Shown here piece by piece: positions 24,943-32,542 of a stretch of DNA of 64,000 bases. Under the pieces are notes generated by a model, which made no database searches, was not told where the DNA came from, and saw only the letters and a program-made list of their open reading frames with translations. A program made the translations under genes and the position numbers. Every line of letters begins with the position of its first letter. The first letter of the stretch is position 1. The DNA is from CAZKWG01 sp964615375 (GTDB lineage: Bacteria > Myxococcota_A > UBA796 > CAZKWG01), in the NCBI GenBank assembly GCA_964615375.1, contig CAZTOW010000028.1:62001-126000 (forward strand), given 5' to 3'.

Positions 24943-25829
24943 GGGCTCACCGTCTCTTCCACGGCCTCGTCGGCGCTGCCGGGGTTCAGGCCCTCCAGGA
25001 GGCCGAGCAGAGTGCCCTCGGCGACCTCACCCACCTGGGCGCGCCAGTGAAAGGAGCTGTAGACCACCTGGCCGCCCTCGGACTCGAAGCTGACCAGCAG
25101 CGGGACGTCCGTGAGCGTCTGATCCCCGGCAGACGCGCTCGCCCGGTAGATCACGTCGCCCCGCATGTGGACGGTGACCTCGGGCCCCGCGCTCTCCATG
25201 ACCGTCCAGTAGGTGTAGTCGAAGCCGAGCTCCACCGCCTCGTTGCCCGAGATCTGCTCCTGGATGGCCTTGGTGTCCACCGTGGCCACGACGCTGTCGC
25301 TGGTTCCCCGCTGCGCGTCGTCGAGCACGGCGTCGTCCCCGGCGAACTCGATGGCGTCCGGCCAGATGGCCTCGACCAGATCGTAGGCCCAGTCGCTGAC
25401 GACCAGCGTGCCGCCGTTCTCCACGTAGGCGCGGACGTGCTCGAGCGTGGTGGGGTCGGTCACCAGGCTGTCGTCGGTCTCCGTGCCGTTGTAGACGTAG
25501 GCGCCGAGGCCGCGGACTCCCGAGTTCACGAAGACCGCGTCGTAACGCGAGATCTCGGAGACGCCCGCGCTGTCCTCGCTCTGGAAGAGCTGCTCGGCCT
25601 TCAGCGAGATCGCGTCGGGCTGGACCTCGGGGTCGTAGACCGCGCGATCGATGTAGCCCTCGTAGGGGGTGTGGGCGATGTCCAGGTTCGTCAGGCTGGA
25701 CTCGACCTGGTCGAAGTCACCCGTCACCGCCGCGATGGCCTCGAACCTGAGCTCTCGCAGCGTCTGCTCGTTCCTGCAGCCGCTCGCGCCGAGGACGAGG
25801 AGCGCCGCCGCTACCGTCTGGACCCGCAT
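24939..25829 (-). CDS. Lipoprotein of unknown function with a Rossmann/GATase-like core
   Basis: 296 aa from ATG 25829 (GGGAG 7 nt upstream). The lipobox is LGASGC. The middle (RYDAVFVNSGVRGLG...LEHVRAYVENGGTLVVSDWAYDLVEAIWPDAI) resembles the ThuA/GATase-like fold in which a strand-turn-helix precedes a gly-rich loop. No catalytic Cys-His pair is evident. It is coupled to the VWA gene through a 4-nt GTGA overlap. Confidence 0.65.
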   Translation of the reverse strand: MRVQTVAAALLVLGASGCRNEQTLRELRFEAIAAVTGDFDQVESSLTNLDIAHTPYEGYIDRAVYDPEVQPDAISLKAEQLFQSEDSAGVSEISRYDAVFVNSGVRGLGAYVYNGTETDDSLVTDPTTLEHVRAYVENGGTLVVSDWAYDLVEAIWPDAIEFAGDDAVLDDAQRGTSDSVVATVDTKAIQEQISGNEAVELGFDYTYWTVMESAGPEVTVHMRGDVIYRASASAGDQTLTDVPLLVSFESEGGQVVYSSFHWRAQVGEVAEGTLLGLLEGLNPGSADEAVEETVSP

Positions 25830-25839
25830 GGTGCTCCCG

Positions 25840-27654
25840 TTACTCCAGGACAAGGTAACCCTGCAGGTAGATGTAGGACTTCATCTGGTTGGTCTGGTAG
25901 ATGCTGTCGGGGAGGCCGAAGTAGGGGCCCTCGATGATGCTGTAGGCCGTGAAATAGGCCCCGCCCGCCTGGAACTGGCTGACGTCCGCCGCCTCGAAGG
26001 TGTGGATGCCGTCGTCCCAGGGGATGGAGACCACGCTGGCCCCGAGCCCGGTCTCCTCCAGCGTGCCGGAGAGGCTGGCGATGAACATGGCGTCCGGGTA
26101 GGTCTCGGCCGGGGTCCACTCGAACACGAAGTCTTCGGCCCGGTTGTGCGTATAGTTGTTGTAGAGCTGCGGGCTCAGCAGCGACCAGTCGGCCGGCACG
26201 GTGACGACCACGTCTTCGAGCAGCTCCTCGCCGACGCCGTCGTCTTCGCCCTCGGTGTGGAGGTCGTAGGTCTCGCCGGGCACGTAGTCGTCGAACGTGA
26301 GCCCGCTGGCGACGTAGTAGATCATCCCGCTGGAGCGATCCTCGTAGCGGTCCAGGGTGACGACGTTGCTGTCGGACTCGAACCAGACGTGGTCGCCGGC
26401 GCCCACGGTCACCGGGTTCGGGCAGTCCACCTCGCCGTTGTCGGTGGCGTCCACGGTGGTCTGGATGTCGTAGGGGGACGGGCTCGGGCAGGCGCCGCTG
26501 TTGGAGCAGTCCGAGTCGAAGCAGTCCACGATGTCGTCGTCGTCGTTGTCTACGCCGTCCGAGCACTCCGATCCGTCGTCCTCCGCCTCCGCCGGACAGG
26601 AGGGGTCCAGCGGCACGAAGAAGACCGCGGTCGCGTTGACGCTCTCCGAGATCTCGCCCGTGCTGTTGTCGATGCCGCGCACCACGTTGAAGGTGAGCGA
26701 GATCGCCACGTCTCCCAGGTCCCAGTCCCCGCCCACCACCTCGAAGCCGTCGGGGATGAGCACGCCCTCGGCGTCGGTGGAGACCAGCACGTCGCGCCAG
26801 CCCAGCGAGGCGGCGTTGGACAGCGTCATCTTCCCGTAGAGGTTCTCCGCGTCCAGCACCGTGATCTCGTCGACCACGATGTCGGGGTTCACGCCGTACT
26901 CGTCATAGAAGCTGATCTCGACGCTGTCATCGAAGTTCGTGTCGCGGCCGAAGATGGTGAAGACCACCGTGTCGCCCTGCTCGGCCTCCACCGGATCGAA
27001 GGTGGCGGCCACGCCCACGCGATCGACCCGGAAGCCGTCGTAGAGGGTCAGCGCGTCGGCGCCCTCGGCCATGGTCACGTTGCGGAGCCCGGGCAGCGCG
27101 TCGCTCTCGATCACGATCTCGCCGGTGGCCAGCGTCTCGGAGAGCACCGTGAAGTCCATCACCTCGATGTCGTCGCCGAAGGTGGGCCAGGTGATGCCGC
27201 TGGTCCAGTCGGTGTTGGTGCCGAGGAAGGTGACCTCCACCGTCTCGCCCATGCGGCCGTTGCCGGGGTCGATGGAGAAGCTCTGCTCGATGACCTCGAA
27301 GCCGCCCGCGTCGGTCAGCGCGCTGCCGTCCATGTCCACGGAGACGTCGCGGGCGCCGAGCGCGGCGTCGTCGGCGATGGTGATGGTGGCGTTGGCGTTC
27401 CAGCCGTCCTCCACCTCGATCTCATCGACCGTGATCCCCTCCCCGAAGTCCGCGGTCAAGGGCCCGTCGTAGCTGAAGAAGCTATGGTCCGAGTCCAGCT
27501 CCACCGTCATCGTGGTGCCCTGCCCGCCCAGCGGCGGCGAGACCCCCAGGCGAGGCCCGCTGATCTCCTCCTCGCCCTCCGAGCTCGCGGTCTTGTCCGC
27601 CTCGCAGCCCGCGACGATCAGAGAGAACAGAAGGAAGAAACGCGGTACCTGCAT
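25840..27654 (-). CDS. Lipoprotein with three IPT-like repeats and an acidic MopE-like motif
   Basis: 604 aa from ATG 27654. The lipobox is IVAGC. Residues about 30-330 hold at least three similar beta domains, each ending in ALGARDVSVD, LPGLRNVTMA or SLGWRDVLVST, which look like IPT/TIG repeats. Then comes a MopE-like metal-binding motif CSDGVDNDDDDIVDCFDSDC. A C-terminal beta region of about 200 residues ends YLQGYLVLE. It is the first gene of the leftward lipoprotein operon, with 10 nt to the next ATG. Confidence 0.75.
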   Translation of the reverse strand: MQVPRFFLLFSLIVAGCEADKTASSEGEEEISGPRLGVSPPLGGQGTTMTVELDSDHSFFSYDGPLTADFGEGITVDEIEVEDGWNANATITIADDAALGARDVSVDMDGSALTDAGGFEVIEQSFSIDPGNGRMGETVEVTFLGTNTDWTSGITWPTFGDDIEVMDFTVLSETLATGEIVIESDALPGLRNVTMAEGADALTLYDGFRVDRVGVAATFDPVEAEQGDTVVFTIFGRDTNFDDSVEISFYDEYGVNPDIVVDEITVLDAENLYGKMTLSNAASLGWRDVLVSTDAEGVLIPDGFEVVGGDWDLGDVAISLTFNVVRGIDNSTGEISESVNATAVFFVPLDPSCPAEAEDDGSECSDGVDNDDDDIVDCFDSDCSNSGACPSPSPYDIQTTVDATDNGEVDCPNPVTVGAGDHVWFESDSNVVTLDRYEDRSSGMIYYVASGLTFDDYVPGETYDLHTEGEDDGVGEELLEDVVVTVPADWSLLSPQLYNNYTHNRAEDFVFEWTPAETYPDAMFIASLSGTLEETGLGASVVSIPWDDGIHTFEAADVSQFQAGGAYFTAYSIIEGPYFGLPDSIYQTNQMKSYIYLQGYLVLE

Positions 27655-27760
27655 GGGTGACTCCGGGCTCCGCGATCTCGGGGGAGGGAGGGCCTGAGCA
27701 GGGACTATACCTGGGCTTCGGGGCCGGAGGCAACGGTCGCGAAGCCGTTGATGGGAGCGC

Positions 27761-28621
27761 TCAGCGGTCACAGCGCAGGTCTGGCGCAGGGAGGTCGCGG
27801 ACCAGACGCAGTCCGAGGGTCGGGAGGCTGGCGTAGCCATCCATCCACACGCAAGGGTCGGCGAGGGAAGCGCCCAGCGCGAGGCCGCAGGCGGCCCAGG
27901 TGTCACCCTCCGCGCCCACCGATCCATCGCCCAGCCGGCTGCTGAAGGTCCACTCGCCGACGCCGCCCGCCAGATCGCGCAGCCCCCAGGGGTGGCCCGC
28001 CTCGCCCGCCGCCATCTGCCCGCCTGCCGTGGCGGCCCAGACCCACTCCTCCCGGGTCGGCAACCGATAGCCCGTCCCCTCGACCAGCAGGAGCTGGAGG
28101 GTCGTGGCCGTGAGCACCTGGGCCTGATAGCGGCGGGAGAGACCCGCTTTGACGGAGAGCGCGTCGGCGAGCAGGGTGGCCTCGGGGAGCATGGTGAAGA
28201 TCTGAGGGAGCTCAGGCGCGACCGCGGGGGTGGCGCCGGGCTCGAGCGCGCCGGAGGTGGCGGCTCGCTGGAGCATGCGCTCGACGTGGTGGCGCTCCAG
28301 CCCCTCGCTGGCCTCGGCGCGCCCCTGGTCGAGCTCGTCGCGCATCATCCACAGCGCCGGGCTCTCGGGCCCAGCGGGGATCTCGACCATCGCGAGGCCG
28401 GCGGGAGCGCTGCAGACGCGCGGCGGAGCGTCGGGCTCGCCGTGCACGGGGGGAGGCCGCGGGCAGGCGAGGAGGAGCGGGAGAGGCAGCGGCGCGCGAA
28501 TGGGGCACCTCAGGGGCGCTGGGGCGCTGGGGCGCTGGGGCGCTGGGGCGCTGGGGGGCTCGTGCGGCTCAGGGTCTCGGCGCTCGCCTGTAACCCATGT
28601 CGGTGTAGAGGATGCTCTCAT
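27761..28621 (-). CDS. FGE/SUMF1-like domain protein, probable lipoprotein, N-terminus uncertain
   Basis: The best-supported part begins at MVEIPAG and ends GLRLVRDL, the outline of the formylglycine-generating-enzyme (FGE-sulfatase) domain. TGYRLPTREEWVWAA and PWGLRDLAGGVGEW are diagnostic. The canonical C-terminal RGGSW is not seen, so catalytic activity is doubtful. Upstream is a short lipoprotein-like stretch (LPLPLLLAC), but standard start codons occur only beyond an 8-bp tandem repeat (28513-28552). ATG 28621 is the nearest and ATG 28672 is an alternative. Loss or gain of one repeat would shift the frame. Confidence 0.6.
   Translation of the reverse strand: MRASSTPTWVTGERRDPEPHEPPSAPAPQRPSAPAPLRCPIRAPLPLPLLLACPRPPPVHGEPDAPPRVCSAPAGLAMVEIPAGPESPALWMMRDELDQGRAEASEGLERHHVERMLQRAATSGALEPGATPAVAPELPQIFTMLPEATLLADALSVKAGLSRRYQAQVLTATTLQLLLVEGTGYRLPTREEWVWAATAGGQMAAGEAGHPWGLRDLAGGVGEWTFSSRLGDGSVGAEGDTWAACGLALGASLADPCVWMDGYASLPTLGLRLVRDLPAPDLRCDR
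28513..28552. repeat. GGGGCGCT octamer x5
   Basis: Five perfect 8-bp units, followed by one imperfect unit (28553-28560), lie in the 5' part of the FGE-like gene. Eight is not a multiple of three, so slippage changes the reading frame. Confidence 0.9.
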
Positions 28622-28732
28622 GGATCGCGAAGCCCTGGGCGATCGACCGCTCGGAGTAGATCCGCAACGCATCGAGGACCAGCGGGTGGTATGCGGTTCG
28701 CTCGAAGGAGCCCGCCATGCTGAGCTCAGCTG

Positions 28733-28738
28733 TATAAT
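28733..28738 (+). promoter_or_regulatory. -10 box TATAAT between the divergent FGE-like and frameshifted genes
   Basis: A consensus TATAAT directly after TG, with no clear -35. Transcription would start near 28745, a leader of about 35 nt before CTG 28780. The complement gives TATTAT and may serve the leftward gene. Confidence 0.4.
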
Positions 28739-28830
28739 ATCATCTTCACCCTGGCTCCCGCCGACAGACTGGAGATCCCCTGAACAATTCCGCGCTCGCA
28801 CCCCTCTCCATCGTCCGTGTCCCTCCATCC

Positions 28831-28840
28831 GGGGGGGGGG
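28831..28840. repeat. G10 homopolymer near the gene start
   Basis: Ten consecutive G lie about 50 nt after the presumed start of the frameshifted gene, where length change would switch translation on or off. Confidence 0.9.
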
Positions 28841-29325
28841 ATTCGGGCGGCTGGCCTGCCGCTACCCTGGCCGCGCTCCAGGAGATGCTCTCCGAGCGAG
28901 CCAGGCAGCCCGTGCGACTCATCGAAGGGACACTGGACCAGGCCCCTGAGGCGGGGATGATCCTTCTCTTCGCGAGCGATCTGAACGACGCGCTCGACCA
29001 CGCCTCGGCTGAGCGCCGGGCCCGCACCCAGCTGGTAGGTCTAAGCGCCCAGGGTGACCGACCCTATCTCGCGAGATGGGGACTGCTGGGCGCGATCGAG
29101 TCATCTGCGATCATCTTCGCGCTCCGCGCTCCTCGACGGCCCTATGGGAGGGCGTTCTTCCTACGGCGGGATCTGTGCGAGAAGGTCCCAGGGGTCAGGA
29201 TGCAGGGCGACAGCGGGGTGCACGCGAGCATCTCGACGCTGGCCTATCAGGACCTGTGGAGTCTGCTCGTCGCCCTGAACCTCCTGGTCCAAGGCGCCCC
29301 CCCGCTGGAGCCGGACGCGCCCCCG

Positions 29326-29334
29326 CCCCCCCCC
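29326..29334. repeat. C9 homopolymer at the frameshift
   Basis: Nine C, preceded by C5-G. The coding frame changes exactly here, and one C fewer would restore it. Confidence 0.9.
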
Positions 29335-29751
29335 ACCCTTTCCGCTCGGGAGAGCGCTGCTGGACCGTGAGCCCGAGCTGCTGATCCGTAAAAAGATCGC
29401 CGGGAACCACGAGGCTGGGGTCTATGAGGCGTACGTGACGATTGGCTTCCCCCAGGCCCTCGTGACGCTGGCCCCGTCCTCCGTCGCGCCCGAGGCGCTG
29501 CTGCGCGCGCTGCCGCTCCTCCCTTGGCAGGGCTTCGGCGAGATCATGGACGTCGTGGCGTTCGAGCACGAGGGAGTGCCCTATCGGGCGCTGTTCGAGC
29601 GCGCTCCGCTCGGGGGGCTGTTCTCTCAGCTCCTGCCCGGTTGCCCCCTCCGTCCCCTGCACGCCGCTCGGGCGCTCGAGCCGGCGCTGATGTGGGTCAG
29701 CGAGGCTCACGCGGGGGGGGTGTCTGTCGGGGACCTCCGACCCGAAGCGAA

Positions 29752-29781
29752 TTGACCGTTCGGGCCCCCAGGGGATAGGGT
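29752..29781 (+). promoter_or_regulatory. Promoter TTGACC-N18-TAGGGT
   Basis: The -35 overlaps the TGA stop of the frameshifted gene (29753-29755). The expected start is near 29788, leaving about 45 nt to ATG 29835. Confidence 0.65.
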
Positions 29782-29834
29782 AGTCCCGAGGGCCAGGCCT
29801 CAGGTCGCCCTGTCTCAGGTTGAAGGTGAGGGAA

Positions 29835-31952
29835 ATGAACAACCGCCTCCTGATCTTCGTCTGTGCCATGCTCGCGGCGTGCACCTCGGACGGGGGAAAG
29901 GACACGCGCGCCGACGACACCGCCACGCCCTCGCCAGGGGACGCGGATCGGGACGGCGTCACGGTGGACGAGGGGGACTGTGACGACGCTGATCCTTCCC
30001 GCTACCCTGGCGCGCCCGAGCTCTGCAACGATGTGGACGATGACTGCGACGGCGAGATCGACGAGGACGCCAGTCCGGTCTCCTACTACTACGACGCCGA
30101 CGAGGACGGGCACGGCGACCCTGCGGTCTCCCTGCTCTCGTGCGGGGCGCCCGCCGGCTACGTGGAGGAGGGGGACGACTGCGACGACACGGACGCGACG
30201 GTACACCCTGGCGCGCCCGAGGTCTGCAGCGAGGAGGATGAGGACTGCGACGGCCTCGTGGACATGGAGGACGGCGACGTCACGGAGGTCCCGCGCTGGT
30301 ACGAGGACGGCGACGACGACGGCTACGGCGCGAGCGACTCGAGCGTCGTCTCGTGCACGGAGCCCATTGGCTACAGCGCGTCGGCGGGGGACTGCGACGA
30401 CACGGACGCGGCGATCTCGCCGTCGGCCCTCGAGGTGTGTGACGACGTCGATCAGGATTGCGATGGGGAGATCGACGAAGATCCAGAGGATGGGCAGACG
30501 TGGTACGCCGACGAGGACGGGGACGGCTGGGGAGACGAGACCAGCACCCGGAACGCGTGCACGGTCCCGGGCGGCTACGTCGAGGAGCGCGGCGACTGCG
30601 ACGACGGCGACGAGGACGTGAGCCCAGAGGCGGAGGAGGTCTGTGCGGACGGGGTGGACAACGACTGCGACGGGGAGCCTGGCGACTGCCGAGCCGAGGG
30701 CGAGCTCGATCTGGACGACGAGGCGCTGGGGGTGTTGGTCGGGGAGGGCACGACGGACTACATAGGCGTCGCCGTCCTGGTCATGGACATCCACGGCGAC
30801 GGCGTGGACGATCTGCTCGCCGCGAGCCAGAACGAGCATGAGGTGGGGGTCTTCGACCCCGCGCTGGATGGCGAGCTGGCGTACGCCGATCGAGAGATCG
30901 GGTTGAGCTCCGACATCCTCAGCCTGACGCTGGGGCTGCGGCTCACGGACGCCGGAGACATGGACGGGGATGGCTACGCCGAGCTCGCCGTGCCGGACTA
31001 TGCGTACAACCGGACCTTCGTCTGCGCGACCCCGGTGGAGGACGACCGGGAGCTGGCGGACTGCGAGGGGTTGATCACGGACCCGGACTATGTCTTTGGC
31101 GAGACCGGGGACGCCTATCGGAACACCGGCGTCACGGTCGCCGCGCCGGGTGACGCGGACGGGGATGGGCTGGCGGACCTGCTCGTCTCTGCGTGGACCA
31201 CCTACAGCACGGAGTCCATTCTCCTTGTCCCGGGGCCGGCCACGGGAGAGGTCGATCTCGGCGCTCTGGACACCCGCGTAGACGCCCAGGACGACGAGTA
31301 CATCGGCTGCTGCGACATGGCGGTCGGCGACCTCGACGGCGACGGGCTGTCCGAGGTCGCGCTGGGCGGCTATCCGAACACCTTCGCCACCGTCTACCTC
31401 TACGTGATGAGCCTCTCCTCGTGGGAAGACACGGCCAGCACGGCGGACGCGACAGCCCGGGTCAGCGACACGGGCGTGGGCGCGCTGGGGATCGGCGATC
31501 TGGACGGGGACGGCCGCCCGGATCTCGCCGTGGTGGGGCATCGCGATCACAGCGTCTGGCTGACCCCCCCTGAGGGCCTGCTCGACGCGGACGAGGCGGA
31601 CTGGCGCGTCTCCTCGGACAGGTCGGGCAGCTCCAACGTCGACGTGCTCGCGGACACGGATCTGGACGGGGACGGCCGCCCAGACCTGATCCTCGGCGAG
31701 AGCGCGGAGGGCTACACCGAGGTCGCGCGCGCTGTGCTCTGGTACGGCCCACTCGAGGGGGGCACGACCGACGCCGATGACGCCGACCTCACGCTCCCTT
31801 CGGCGTCCCGCGACTACATGGGCTCTCGCCTCGTCGCGGCCCCCGACGTCACCGGCGACGGTGTGGCCGAGCTGCTGGTCGGCGAGATGGGCAATGACGG
31901 CGGCGGGGCCTCGGCCGGGGCCATCTACCTCCTGAGCCTCGGCGCCCTGTAG
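29835..31952 (+). CDS. Lipoprotein with MopE-type metal-binding repeats and FG-GAP beta-propeller
   Basis: 705 aa from ATG 29835 (GAGGG just upstream). The lipobox is MLAAC. Residues about 40-285 carry five repeats built on GDCDDxDxxxxPGAPEVC...D.DCDGxID, the putative metal-binding motif named after MopE. From about 295 comes an integrin-alpha-like propeller with FG-GAP repeats (AGDMDGDGYAELAVPDYAYN, PGDADGDGLADLLVSAW, VGDLDGDGLSEVALGGY, IGDLDGDGRPDLAVVGH, DTDLDGDGRPDLILGES). The loops bind Ca in known members. An outer-surface ligand-binding protein is inferred. Confidence 0.85.
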   Translation: MNNRLLIFVCAMLAACTSDGGKDTRADDTATPSPGDADRDGVTVDEGDCDDADPSRYPGAPELCNDVDDDCDGEIDEDASPVSYYYDADEDGHGDPAVSLLSCGAPAGYVEEGDDCDDTDATVHPGAPEVCSEEDEDCDGLVDMEDGDVTEVPRWYEDGDDDGYGASDSSVVSCTEPIGYSASAGDCDDTDAAISPSALEVCDDVDQDCDGEIDEDPEDGQTWYADEDGDGWGDETSTRNACTVPGGYVEERGDCDDGDEDVSPEAEEVCADGVDNDCDGEPGDCRAEGELDLDDEALGVLVGEGTTDYIGVAVLVMDIHGDGVDDLLAASQNEHEVGVFDPALDGELAYADREIGLSSDILSLTLGLRLTDAGDMDGDGYAELAVPDYAYNRTFVCATPVEDDRELADCEGLITDPDYVFGETGDAYRNTGVTVAAPGDADGDGLADLLVSAWTTYSTESILLVPGPATGEVDLGALDTRVDAQDDEYIGCCDMAVGDLDGDGLSEVALGGYPNTFATVYLYVMSLSSWEDTASTADATARVSDTGVGALGIGDLDGDGRPDLAVVGHRDHSVWLTPPEGLLDADEADWRVSSDRSGSSNVDVLADTDLDGDGRPDLILGESAEGYTEVARAVLWYGPLEGGTTDADDADLTLPSASRDYMGSRLVAAPDVTGDGVAELLVGEMGNDGGGASAGAIYLLSLGAL

Positions 31953-32032
31953 ACGGCGAGGACCCGAGGGTTGACAGAAGCCTGACCACCAGCGAGCATG
32001 CCGGCGAGGGAAAGCAGGCCAGAATACATGGC

Positions 32033-32542
32033 ATGCTCGCACCCCTGGAGGACCAGGAGCCCGTGTCGTCCCCGCCCGCGCCCGCCGCGCCCGAGACCGC
32101 GGAGACTCCGCTCACGGCCGTCGTCCAAGAGGTGCCCACGACCGCCACGCTCGACGCCGCGGAGAAGGCCCGACTGGAAGCGGAGTTTCGTGCGGAGATC
32201 GAGCGCGACCACCAGCAGCGCATGGAGCGCCTGCACCGAAAGCAGGAGAGCGCCCGCGCCCACCGCGAGGAGCGTCAGGCCCGCGCCCGTCAGCGCGAGG
32301 TCGCCCTCCTGCGCGACCAGGTGCGGATGAAGTTCTACCAGGAGATGGGCTACCAGCGCATCGAGGAGAACGGGCGCGAGCGCTGGATCCCCGCAGAGGA
32401 ATTCGCCTCCCGCCAGCGCGCCAAGGCCCGCGCCAACTCCCGCGCCGTCGGGGCCAAGGTCTACTCCAAGTACCGGATGGTCCCGCTCTACCTGATGCTC
32501 GCGCTCATCGCGATGGCCATCGGGGCCTTCCTGGTCCGCTAG
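32033..32542 (+). CDS. Tail-anchored coiled-coil protein of unknown function
   Basis: 169 aa. There is a Pro/Ala-rich N-terminus, then a charged helix with heptad character (about 40-95, EKARLEAEFRAEIERDHQQRMERLHRKQ...). A patch WIPAEEFASRQRAKARANSR follows. The last 20 residues form a single membrane helix (MVPLYLMLALIAMAIGAFLV). It is probably cytoplasmic and anchored by its tail. No Shine-Dalgarno site is apparent. It overlaps the convergent O-antigen-ligase-like gene by 4 bp. Confidence 0.65.
   Translation: MLAPLEDQEPVSSPPAPAAPETAETPLTAVVQEVPTTATLDAAEKARLEAEFRAEIERDHQQRMERLHRKQESARAHREERQARARQREVALLRDQVRMKFYQEMGYQRIEENGRERWIPAEEFASRQRAKARANSRAVGAKVYSKYRMVPLYLMLALIAMAIGAFLVR

Larger units (their letters stand above)
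28780..29755 (+). pseudogene. Frameshifted gene of unknown function between G10 and C9 tracts
   Basis: Coding sense runs in one frame from about 28780 to the C9 tract at 29326-29334, then in the +1 frame to TGA 29755. Removing one C restores a protein of about 324 aa. Before the break: LIEGTLDQAPEAGMILLFASDLNDALDHASAERR and LWSLLVALNLLVQ. After it: PLGRALLDREPELLIRKKIAGNHEAG...FGEIMDVVAFEHEGVPYRALFERAPLGGLF. No ATG precedes the first part. CTG 28780 has GGAGA 5 nt upstream. It may be a true pseudogene, a slippage-controlled gene, or an assembly error. No family was recognised. Confidence 0.55.

Noticed and set aside
27761..28621. A working formylglycine-generating enzyme for the sulfatase
   Set aside because: The domain outline is present but the canonical C-terminal motif is not visible. 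Many such domains are non-catalytic.
29076..29384. Alternative frame as the real gene across 28885-29384
   Set aside because: It has low-complexity Arg/Pro content. Hydrophobic-core patterns are found only in the two frames joined at the C9 tract.
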